In this document: piece after piece, positions 1-10,206 of the stretch
How positions within the stretch are numbered: position 1 is the first letter of the stretch
How the letters are laid out: the number at the start of each line of letters is the position of its first letter
Assembly (NCBI GenBank): GCA_032622095.1
Contig: CP136065.1
Coordinates: 93,503,343-93,567,342, forward strand
DNA: 64,000 nt
Direction of reading: 5' to 3'
Source of the DNA: Siphonodentalium dalli
Lineage: Eukaryota; Mollusca; Scaphopoda; Gadilida; Siphonodentaliidae
The notes under the pieces: model-generated
The model's input: the letters and a program-made list of their open reading frames with translations, nothing else
Databases searched by the model: none
Told to the model about the DNA's origin: nothing
Program-made: the position numbers and the translations under genes

Positions 1-100
1 CTTTTCGCGACAGGTGACTTCGATTCATATTTATTATTTTATACCCAGGCAAAACTATATAAAACTTATTATAGGAAGAGATAAACCATCTTTAAGCAGT
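1..100. repeat. Dispersed repeat, empty-site copy
   Basis: The blocks cttcgattcatatttatt (18-35) and ataaaacttattataggaa (58-76) recur at 3767-3784 and 4653-4671, where a LINE fragment sits between them. They recur again in diverged form at 48,572-48,636 without a LINE. This is therefore an older repeat that the LINE entered elsewhere. Confidence 0.55.
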
Positions 101-939
101 CTTAATACCAACCACAAGCGCGCAAAGCACGCGTTGGTGCTTATACCTTAGGCGCAGGTGAATGATGACGTCATGTAATTTTTTCTATATTTTCTATAGC
201 GATAAGCCAAATCCTAGTGGCGTGTACAATTTTTTTGTGAAATTGACATGTGACTTCCGGTTAGCAACTGACTGGAGATTGTAAAATTGTGGAAATCGGA
301 AGTGGACCAACAAGATGAAAATAAAATTGTCATCTTCACAACTTCCGAAGAATTCCCATGTGATTTAGGCATATTAGTTTAATTTAGATCAATTTCGTTA
401 GTGACCTTAATGAAAACCAGTGAAGACGTCATGGCACAGCTCATGATGTTATTTATGCCATGTTGGCTGTGTGGGCCAGAATGGAGACACGATTGCACAA
501 TCCATGACAATACTTGTCATGTCGTCTCCACCGGGGGCATTGCATGCTGTTACATAAATTATTCTTAACTTTATTTCATTGATGAAGAGCAAATTCGGGG
601 CACAGTGTGTGGTTGCTCCACTACGTGTCACGTATGATTCATATTATTTATCCATCATTATGTTTGTATGAAACAGAGTTAATTTCCACTGAGTAACATT
701 ATTGGCTTCTACTCTGCTTGGTGTAACATTCCGACGTTCATGAAATCGTCTCATTTTGGATATAACCTTCTTAAAGCCTTTCTCTATGACATGTGACTCT
801 CTTGACCTGCACACATTGTGTGAATCTGCCAAAGTAGAACACACTGGACTCAATTAATGAGAGCTTTCAGTTAGCAAACGAACTGTGCAAATAAATTGAC
901 AGGCTAATGATAAAGTTTGTTTCATTGTTTGCATTGATA
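101..939. other. No gene seen
   Basis: AT-rich sequence with short unsupported reading frames only. No conserved motif, splice-bounded exon or repeat boundary that I can defend. Confidence 0.6.
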
Positions 940-943
940 TTAA

Positions 944-1399
944 CCCTTTACCCAACAAACCGGCCAAAAACGCCCAAATAAAGCTTCAGCAGCCTAAAAT
1001 ATCTTCGGTCTGTCTCAATAACACCATATACAAATATGGATATCATTGGAACTGGTTCATTGACCACATTGTGATGGTTACAGTTATGCCCTGTGCCAAT
1101 GCATTCTCTTATATATGCGAGTCGACCATAGGTCGCCTCGCATATATAAGAGAATGCATTGGCCTAAAAAAAACACTTTTTACCATTTTTTCTTACATTC
1201 TTTAAAAACAATTTTATAATTTTTTCTTACATTTTTTAACAATTTTTATAATATTTTTCTACATTCTTTGACAATTTTATCATTTTTAATATGTGTTAAG
1301 CCAATGCATTCTCTTATATATGCGAGGTGACCTATGGTCGACTCGCATATATAAGAGAATGCATTGGCACAGGGCCGTTCTGTTCTGTTGGGTAAAGGG
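944..1399. mobile_element. piggyBac-like MITE with two palindromic hairpins (456 bp)
   Basis: Flanked by TTAA at 940-943 and 1400-1403. The termini are inverted: CCCTTTACCCAACA at the left and its complement at the right. TTAA target duplication and CCC ends are piggyBac features. Inside are two 69-bp palindromes (1095-1163 and 1300-1368) that are reverse complements of each other. No coding capacity. Confidence 0.85.
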
Positions 1400-1403
1400 T
1401 TAA

Positions 1404-2464
1404 ATGATAAAGCTATAAGCTATAAGGAGTCTTTAATATATTGCCGTAAATGTCCATCAAGTTCCTAAACAAACAACAGTCTTGGGATGTATTTTTGTCC
1501 CCTGCAAAAATAATTTCGGTGACTATACAGATGAGCAGTGTCCATCCCTCTGTCTGTGTGTCCATCCATTTGAAACATTTGTTGTCTGGATGATAACTCA
1601 AATAGTATTCAACAGAATTTGATTAAACAAAGGTATGAGAAAATCCCGTTCAAGTTCAAATTTAGATCCGGTTTGACCATTTTTGGCAGAGTTATGCCCA
1701 TTGTCGACTTAGAATTTGCTGATTATTTTGTTGTCCCGGAAGATAACTCAAGTTATAATTATCCGATAGCTTTAAAATTTAGTATGTGGATTAATCACAT
1801 GCAAACACAGGTTAAAGTTTGAATTTTGGTTCAGTACAACTACCTCTGATGATGTTATGTTGATTTTTTGACAGAATTTGCAGATTATTTTGTTGTCTCT
1901 GTGGTAACTTGAATAGTTAAAGGCATGGGCGTTGTTCGTTGCAGAAATATTTATATTTGTTCAAACGCCATCAACAGAAGGAACAGCAAAATATATACAA
2001 TTCCACTCATATGCCAAACATAATCAGCGCGTAAATAGTATATTGTCGTCAAGACGTACGATGGTGTATGTAAACAAAAGCCTGCTCGTGTTACAGAAGT
2101 TGTGCTTCTGTTTACATAACATAGCACAATTCTATTGGTTAATCACACAAAAGTGATATAAACGCTCTTTATTATTTCCATATCAGGAAAACAGTAACAA
2201 ATAACGCTCTTTATGTTTACCATATCCGGATCGAAACCAAAGCTAGGAAACGTAATGTTTTTTGCTTTTGTTTACATAACAAAGGGGAAAAAATTGACAA
2301 TAACATACTGTTTATGCCATATTTCTGATTGGCATAAGAACAAAGTCTGTCTATATCTTACTATTCCTTCTGTTTATGGCGGTTTTTGAAGGAGGTGAAT
2401 ATTTTAACAGCATACCCACTGCCAACGCCGCCCGTATCTTTAATGAAGAAGTCATTCGTGCAAT
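1404..2464. other. No gene seen; diverged repeat text
   Basis: About 1,540-1,900 belongs to the dispersed mollusc-style repeat also seen near 10.3, 20.4, 24.1, 31.9 and 42.5 kb (phrases such as gagttatgcccattgtcga). At 2,365-2,464 a short frame encodes EGGEYFNSIPTANAARIFNE; it has no splice or family support and I do not call it. Confidence 0.5.
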
Positions 2465-2835
2465 CAAGCCTGGAAATAGTGTGTCTGACATTTGCTGAAT
2501 GAGGTCCACAGAGGATGAATTTATCGATGCTACCCCTCTACTCTCTGAGGACCTCATTCTGCTTAGGCCTCTTCTTCTGGGAAGTATCTATAGTCTCAAA
2601 TTAACATTGGTTTTAGTTACTTTTTCCCTTCTGTTCAGTTTCTATATCCCCTAATTTGCAGAAGATAAATTGCATAACCAAGGTGACTATGGGGGAACAT
2701 CACCATCTTCAACTGGGGAACTTCAATCTGATCCTAGGTCTCCCATAGCTGATGAGGCCTAAGCAGAATGATGTTCCCAGAGGTTGAAGATGCTAGCCCA
2801 CTGTGCACAGTGGACTCAGGCCTACACCTGACATT
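2465..2835. repeat. Two-hairpin MITE, gaggtccc family, copy 1
   Basis: Starts caagcctggaaatagtgtg like the other copies, followed by the palindrome built on gaatgaggtcc...ggacctcattc, the shared central text (cttctgttcagtttctat...) and a second diverged hairpin. Right end degraded. Confidence 0.7.
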
Positions 2836-3226
2836 CCTATATACATTTATATACATAATTTGCGACAGTGTTATATTTGTATGTGTGATTGTTGGATAGT
2901 ATTGTGAAGTATATTTGCACAAAAAGCTTAGGGATATGTAGAAATCATGGAAAAGTAACATATGGAAAGATTTGATAAAATTTTGGATCAGCGACAGCCA
3001 ATTTCAGATCAAATCGAATGAGATGAAGTAGTGGAATTCTTGTTAGATAAGATATCAAAAAAGTGTTGTGATATTAAAAGTAAACAAATTTTGGTTGATG
3101 ATATATATATCGACATGCATTATGATGAGTATGTGTGCCACTATCATATCTTTCTTGAGTCATCCAAGATTTCTCCATTTTTTCAGATCCTCACTGGGCT
3201 TCAATAAACTTAGGAATAGTGTTGTG

Positions 3227-3640
3227 CAAAGATTGTGCAGGTATGTTAATCATATGGGTATTCAAAATAACTAAAGATTGTGCAGGTATGTTAATCATAT
3301 GGGTATTTAAAATAACTAAAGTTTGTGCAGGTATGTTAATCATATGGGTATTTAAAATAACTAAAGATTGTGCAGGTATGTTAGTCATATGGGTGTTTAA
3401 AAATAACTAAAGATTGTGCAGGTATGTTAATCATATGGGTATTTAAAATAACTAAAGTTTGTGCAGGTATGTTAATCATATGGGTATTTAAAATAACTAA
3501 AGATTGTGCAGGTATGTTAATCATATGGGTATTTAAAATAACTAAAGATTGTGGAGGTATGTTAATCATATGGGTATTTAAAATAACTAAAGATTGTGCA
3601 GGTATGTTAATCATATGGGTATTTAAAATAAATAAAGATA
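3227..3640 (+). repeat. 45-bp minisatellite, about 9 copies
   Basis: The unit contains gcaggtatgttaatcatatg then ggtatttaaaataactaaag. Length 45 is a multiple of 3 and the unit has no stop in one frame on each strand, which creates repeat-only open frames. Copies differ at one or two sites (gattgt/gtttgt), and a one-base insertion near 3,404 shifts the frame. Confidence 0.95.
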
Positions 3641-3798
3641 TTGATTGACAATGCTTCTCAGTCAATAATTTTATGACTGAATACTTGCTGATGATTAGTC
3701 ATCCTGTTGTAAATATTTTGAATATTATCTAAACATTTCTACAAATATATCAATGGAACAGGGGGTCTTCGATTCATATTTATTATTTTATACACATG

Positions 3799-4649
3799 AA
3801 ATTATATATTATTATTAACATTTGTAGAGCGCCTATTTCACTACAGAGTTGTGTTCATAGGCGCTGTTACATAAAATATGTGATAAAAAAAAATAATATA
3901 TATATATATATAAAAGAACATCATACTATAGGATAAAAGAGCAAACACGCGGATAAAATAAGTCTAAGAGATGGCAAATCCTAAAAAATCACAGATATAA
4001 ATTAATGGTTAAAAAGTCATTCGAAGAGAAGCTGCAGATAAAGTCAGTTAAAAATTTCAGTTGAGTCCATAGGCTATTTTAAAAAGATGTGTCTTTAAAA
4101 GTTTACGGAATTCTAAACGATCCTCCGTAAGCCTCAGAACGTCCGGGAGTTTGTTCCACAACGTTGGAGCTGTGATGAAGAAGGCTCTGTCCCCTAACGT
4201 AGGATGGTTTGAGTTAGGAAGTGTTAGAAATCTCTTCCCGTCTGATCTTCGCTGCATCGTACCTGAAGTCTTTAAACATACTAGCTCGTTGATTTAGTCG
4301 GGCGCCGTTCCTTCAAGAGCACGAAATGTGATCAATATGATCTTGAATTGGATCCTGTATTTGATGGGCAGCCAGTGGAGATTTTGCAAGACTGGACTCA
4401 TCTCTGTCCTTCTCGGTACCCTCGCGACAATTCTAGCAGCAGTTTTTTTTAACTTGCTCCAATTTCGCGATGAGTGAGCTAGTGATGCCGAACAAGCAAC
4501 CGTTCATGTAATCTAGCTTGCTGCTCACAAGTGACTGGATAATTGATTTAGTTGCTGAAACTGTCAAGTATTTTCTTATTTTACCAATACATGCTCGACA
4601 TACATTATTTACATGAGCGTCCATAGACATGTTGGTATCGAACATAGCT
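3799..4649 (-). mobile_element. 5'-truncated non-LTR retrotransposon (CR1/L2/Jockey-like), 3' part of RT
   Basis: On the - strand 4,433-4,650 reads YIGAMFDTNMSMDAHVNN and SKLDYMNGCLFGI, and 4,057-4,257 reads TLGDRAFFITAPTLWNKLPD then FRKLLKTHLF. These are the 'lGv.fD..ls...Hv', 'sRLDYcNsLLyG' and 'yG.RaFs...P.lWN.LP' blocks at the C-terminal end of LINE RTs. The 3' tail (3,830-3,870) contains a gcgcc...ggcgc hairpin. Frame broken between the two blocks. It interrupts the repeat seen whole at 1-100. Confidence 0.85.
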
Positions 4650-4653
4650 CCGA

Positions 4654-5746
4654 TATAAAACTTGTTATAGAAAGAGATCATCCATCTTTAAATAAGTGTA
4701 CCACTCATGCTCCATTCGGAACTTGTAAAGGAGTATTACTTCATTATAGATAGCACTTTTCCATTATACTTTATGTTGTGTGAAATGTATGGCATTTTGA
4801 TCCCTTTATTCCAATGATAATTTTCGGCAAAACATTACAGGTATCCACAGGGAATTTGAACACTCAGTGTCCAGAATTAAGTCACTTCGAATGGATACTA
4901 AAATATGGACTCCTAGTGTAGTCGAGGTATGTTGAAATTATATTATCCCCATTAACCCTATCATGAATGGAGCTTCCTGAAATATTTGTGAAAACCCTGT
5001 ACCAATTCATTTTTGTATATATTCGAGTCTCCCATAGGGAGCCTAGCATATATAAGAGAATACATTGGCCTAACAATATTTACCTTGTAAGCCAGTGCAT
5101 TCTCTGATATATGCGGGGCTCCCTATGGATGTAAAATAATCATTTATTTATATCGAGTAAGGCCACATCAATAAAATAGCCTGGTTTACAGACATTTGGG
5201 TTTATTATGCATCGCCACCATAACAACTGACAAATAGCAGAATTGTCCATGAATTTCACAAGATTTTTAATACGATAAGTTTTATTCAGATTTAAAAAAA
5301 TAACTTGTTATTTCTTCTCATAAAACTGTATAAATAGTGGAAAAGAAGGTGAAAGCAAAAAAGAGACTGCCATAAAATAAATTATTCACCACTGTGACCA
5401 CATAGTACATATTTTAATCAGCGTGATCAACCAATCATATAAAAAGTTTTAATTTGTTTTACCATATTGAGGAAAATGTTGTAGGAGGGGTTCATAAATT
5501 GCTATTGCCTAATAGAAAATTAAGGTAGATTTAGTATGAGAAGAGTTGGTGCCAAATATTAGAAGAGTTTGAGGTGGCTTATCAAAAGTTTGGATGTGTC
5601 TGATATGCAGTACAGGAAGGAGAGGTTGGGGAGTGTGAATAATTTGCTATTGTTTTTTTGGATGTTCTTTTGTGTTCTGACTTTGTATGTTGAATCTGAG
5701 CCAACTCTACCATCATATGGAATTGTATGAATATATATTTTTATAA
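4654..5746. other. No gene; eroded hairpin MITE at about 4,954-5,130
   Basis: At 4,954 a TTAACCCTATCATGAATGG end starts a B-type hairpin MITE (hairpin 5,002-5,071, half of a second at 5,090-5,130) that has lost its right end. The rest shows nothing. Confidence 0.6.
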
Positions 5747-5749
5747 TAA

Positions 5750-8700
5750 GGCCAAAAAAATTTAATGAATTGATTCTCAGGCACCGCCGCTCTCATAAAA
5801 TAGGGGCCGCCTAACTCTTTTTATTTGAAATCCAAACAACCAACGATCAAATAATTCAAATCGCAGCCGATTCACGTTCAAGTGGCGAGTTCTCCGTTTG
5901 CGGAAGTGCCGGAATTCGCTATTTCCGGTTTACGCTTTTAGCACGTGGTAATGTAATAATTACGACAGGAATACCACTTCGAAACGAACTACGGCGAGTT
6001 ATGGCAGTGCGCTGCTGGGGAGATGATAGGCCTCGGTATTTACGCAAAAAACATGATTAAATAAAGCGAACTAATGTCATTCATTAAAGCAGGTTGCATT
6101 ATTTACAGTTATTTATAAGTTCACAAACAAACGAGTCCTGCAGTTTCTACACTGGCAAATTCCGTGATTTGAAAAAACACGATGTTGTTGACACCGAATA
6201 TATTTCGTGACAAAATTGTCAGAAAATGGGCTGTATTGTCCATAGAATGCGATAAAACAATTGGGCAAATGGCCGAAAAAATATTCATTGATGAGGATGA
6301 ATCGGCCGAGTCGATACCGACAAATATAAACCCCTATATTTGTGAAAATGACATTGACACTGACGCCAGTGACGGTGACAGTAGCCAAAATGATCATGAA
6401 GAAGTCAGAAAAAAGAAACCATACGTACATATGTCCATCTCCTTCCCAGACATCTGCATAAAATGTGGTGGAATGGAAGATTTGGACAAGGTTGATGGTT
6501 GCCATCCACAGTGTAAGACGCGTCTTGAAAAATTTCAGACAGTGCTATCTCGTAAGCGCAACTTCTCTGTGAGAAACAGGAGAAGTTGAAAGCTAAACGA
6601 AACAAGGTGCATCTTCACACCTTTTAAAAAAATTTGCAAAAATCTGGGAAATTTTGATATAAAGTGGTAGTATATTGTTCCTAAAGCATAACCAAATTGA
6701 GAAAAAATGAAAATTATGTGACGTGATTTTTTTCAGAATTTTCGAAAAATTGACGTCAAATTTTTTTTTCTGCCAAAATGTTTAAGTCCATTCAAAGACA
6801 TGCTCAAGGCAACAAATTGTTTTATACTTGTCATTGGGCAAACAGAGACATTAAACTGCCACTAAACAATTGTTATCCAGAAATCACAAACCCTGTATCA
6901 CCTGAAAACTAAACTGCATGTGCAGGGTTCATTGCCAACTAACCTGATTATCCTAAGTTGAACGAACCTGCCCCAAAACTTTATCTGGGTTATCTGGAGC
7001 CTGTATACACTGTATTCTATGGTACCACTTAACAAACTAACAAACTTACAAACATGTGGGGGGGGAGGGAGGGGAGAATTAACACAAATCTGCAGAGAGC
7101 AGCAATGTTCTGAAATTGATATTGTTTTAAAAAATAATGCCATTTGCTTAATATACACTGCATTTTTGTGACTTGTTGGTCTGTCTTATCTTCTGTGTGT
7201 TGCGATAAGCTATATAAATGTACTGTACACACATGCCATTTTAATACAATATATGTTTATATGTTGAATTTAATTTGTTATTTCATCAATTTGAAATAAA
7301 AATAAGCACAGTTTATTATGAACCTGTCTCATGTTAATACTTTCCCAGTAAAGGTATCGGTACTACTTTGTACATGTAGTAGTAAATTTTCCAACCTTTG
7401 GGCTTGTGTCCTGGTTGGTCCCTTGTGGTCAGTCAAAAACTGTTAATTAAAGAACACAATATTTTCCTACATTTGGTTAAAATTGTGGGCTGAAATGGTC
7501 ATCAGTTGGAAAATTTCCAAAGTAACAGGGGTATGAGGTTTGAAATTTTCCAACGCTGTAGGAAGGCTTGAGGCCAGTCTACAGATTCTAGGATTTAGGG
7601 GTTTTCTTAATCAGATTTCAAACTTTTCTCACACCGGGCCGAATCAATGGTCTATTCAGAATGTCCTGATTTCTCTCCTAGGCCCTGTGAATATGTCTGG
7701 AGCCGGACCACCAGATGGTTAGGATTTATCCAATTTTCAGGTTCTGATCTATGAAATTTGTCATACCGGGTATATAGAAACATGCTTCTGTTTCTCCATC
7801 TGACTAATCACAAGATAAGGACCATAATAATCAGTTGGGGAGGGGGTTTGAATGGAATTTCGGAAAATTTGTGTTTAGTCTGATTCAAGGGAGCTGCAAT
7901 TGGAATTCACAATGTGGACACCCCCTCTAGCCACGTCCCTGATTAGTACAGTATCAAGAAAAAAAGTATATGGTCCCTAAATGAAGGGGAGACTTGGAAG
8001 TTGCAAAGCTGCATGAAACCCACAATTTTATAAACATGTGAATATCTTATCAGAAATTCACAGCACATCAACCTGACATCACCTCATCAGTCTTATTTTA
8101 ATCTCATGATTCTTTGTTGCCATTTACAGCACAGTTCTCTATAATCACAGTTATTTACATGTATTATGTTTATCCACGTATTGACATATAACCAAGTAAA
8201 ACATAGAATAACTGAGACAGGTTGTTGTGACAGTTTGGGGCGGTTGTCCCTGGTTGGGTTGTCCTATTTATCTTGGTTATGATGATTAATTTATATCAAA
8301 GAAACAAAAAGGATGTTGATGGAAAATTTCTTCACATTGGTTTTTAATACCCACCAATATACTCTACTCGCATCGCTTAAATTTGAGCTACATGTACATC
8401 ATCATTAATGTTACTTTCTTCATTGTTTATTGGCAACACAAAAAGTTAAATATAAGTGAAAAAGTTGCAGAATGATATGTTTGATATGTTGATTTGTCAC
8501 CTACGACAACGGTAGCACAAAACAGAAAGTTTGACCCCCCCCCATTCACAGTCTGAGTCACAGGACCAAGGCAGGACATGGTACAGGGTGTGCTGATGAA
8601 TCAAATGTGAAATCCAAGATACAATTCGGGGAAAATTATCACCCCAAGAATCCATATGAAGTTTGTTGACAATTAAATGAGAGATTTGTGGCATATAGGG

Positions 8701-9858
8701 TATGCCAACAGCAATCATTGATGCACGCACAGACGAACAACAACCCATGACAACAGATGACAATAGCTTAAACTTTATTTTGTTCAGTTGAGCTTGAAAT
8801 GTAGTATAAAAATATGTGTGAGGAGATGTGGTCGGCTTCCGTCAGCCTTGCAACATACCACATTTGACCCCATGTATGCCCCTGTATGCCGTTCATCGAA
8901 AACTCCTTTGCAAAATGTATTATTGAACTGTGCTTTGCATTGATACAGATGATGAATGATGAGAGGCGATTCGTTCATTGTTTTTTTAATTGACAAAGTT
9001 AGGCAAGTTAAACCTAAGAAAACAAACCTTAAAAATCCGGAAAATGAAAACAAAATTGGCATACATATAAAGCAAGTGCCTATTTTAATCTGTTACGTTA
9101 AATAATTAGCCCAAAATCATTTACAGTGAAGCAATTTGATGTAGTTTAAATTTTAGACGAACGTCGAAAATAGGAAAAATTGGTACATGAAAAATAAAAT
9201 TTTCCTGAATAACAAAATGTCAAGTCGAAATTAGCTGCTATCAAGTGTTATTGATACATGTTCCAAAACTTTATCGATATATATGTAGTTTATTCTTCTT
9301 CTTATCGTGTAAATCAAAGTCGTTTTATCTCGCAATGTTGCGTGTTTTAGTGAAAATACAAATGGAGTTTTTCCGTTTCGACAGATGCAAAACGCAGAAA
9401 AACGAAACGATCTGAACATGCTAAACAAGGCAAAATGAGCATGTCTGCAATTTCCCAAGACGCATTTAAACAGTGTGAATGGCAAACATCAGTTTAATAC
9501 CTCACTATATTTAATATAATCATTCCATTTTCAGTCCTTTCATTTGCTTAGCTTTAAAGTTTAAGAGGAACAACCTCGATGTTATTTTAGAAGTAAGATA
9601 CTTCAATGCATATAATTTATTTTATACACTTTTCCAGTTTTATTTCACTACTAGTCTGTTGTTTTGTTTTGTTTATTGGTTCGCAGTTTCAATTATAATG
9701 ATTCCACAATTAATTGAGCCTTCTGGTCTTGATTTCGGGGATCCCAGATGTATGTCTGAACTGGCCGCTGGAAATAAAAAATAAAAATAAAAACCGCCCT
9801 CCCTCATTCATTTGAAAAAAAAATTGCCTGAGAATCAATTCATTAATTTTGTTTGGCC
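5750..9858. mobile_element. GGCC-ended DNA transposon, 4.1 kb (PIF/Harbinger-like by target site)
   Basis: Left end GGCCAAAAAAATTTAATGA continuing to gattctcaggca; the right end is its inverse (tgcctgagaatcaattcatt ... ttggcc). Flanked by TAA at 5747-5749 and 9859-9861. Three shorter relatives (18133, 40706, 50438) share GGCC ends, TTA-type 3-bp target sites and an A-rich right end (aataaaaataaaa...cctccctcatt). A 3-bp TWA duplication points to PIF/Harbinger, but no transposase is visible. It carries one 135-codon ORF (6182-6589). Confidence 0.8.
6182..6589 (+). CDS. Orphan 135-codon ORF inside the 4.1-kb element
   Basis: ATG to stop, 135 residues, not recognised. The first third is ordinary globular-like sequence (IFRDKIVRKWAVLSIECDK). 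The middle is acidic (IDTDASDGDSSQNDHEE). The C-terminal part has a Cys/His cluster CIKC...CHPQC that could bind zinc, then a basic tail (RKRNFSVRNRR). It may be an accessory transposon protein, or an exon of a host gene captured between the inverted ends. No splice donor or RNA evidence is available. Confidence 0.4.
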   Translation: MLLTPNIFRDKIVRKWAVLSIECDKTIGQMAEKIFIDEDESAESIPTNINPYICENDIDTDASDGDSSQNDHEEVRKKKPYVHMSISFPDICIKCGGMEDLDKVDGCHPQCKTRLEKFQTVLSRKRNFSVRNRRS

Positions 9859-10032
9859 TAATAGTTATATTTTACTTGTGAATTTGATCTATACAAATCA
9901 CATTCTGTGCATGTTAATTGATGCATACATGTATGGTTTATATATGGTATGGTACATGCTGATTGATTGATTGGTGAAATACTGAAATAGGACATCATGC
10001 TTCATACGAAATTCTACCTTTGTTACTGACAG

Positions 10033-10206
10033 TTGCTGAAGGTGATAGGCAATGCGAATGCTAACAAATACTGGGCATTCTGGAACCATGACATGATAAC
10101 AGCAAATACAGAGAGCGAAACAAGGAAACAGTATATACATGACAAGTACAAGAATAAAAAGTATTTCCAATTACACCAACTAAAGGATCCCTATGAGCTT
10201 AATCAG
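10033..10206 (+). CDS. ARAP: ARAP exon: ArfGAP domain, C-terminal part
   Basis: 58 codons, phase 0 at both ends, acceptor ctgacag and donor gtagtt. The product opens LLKVIGNANANKYW and contains ETRKQYIHDKY. These match the second half of ArfGAP domains (the 'GN..AN..WE' helix and the 'R..FI..KY' helix). The zinc finger and catalytic arginine belong to earlier exons. I looked for them in 1-10,000 and found none, so the gene continues to the left. Confidence 0.92.

Noticed and set aside
2365-2464. Short conserved-looking peptide EGGEYFNSIPTANAAR
   Set aside because: No splice sites, no second exon, and no recognised family; it abuts a MITE. Left uncalled.
3219-3648. Repeat protein encoded by the 45-bp units, or a CRISPR-like array
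   Set aside because: Units are head-to-tail without spacers and frames break; it is a minisatellite in a eukaryotic genome.
1-10032. ArfGAP zinc-finger exon (CX2C...W...C..CS..HR)
   Set aside because: Looked for on the + strand between repeats and not found, so it must lie upstream.
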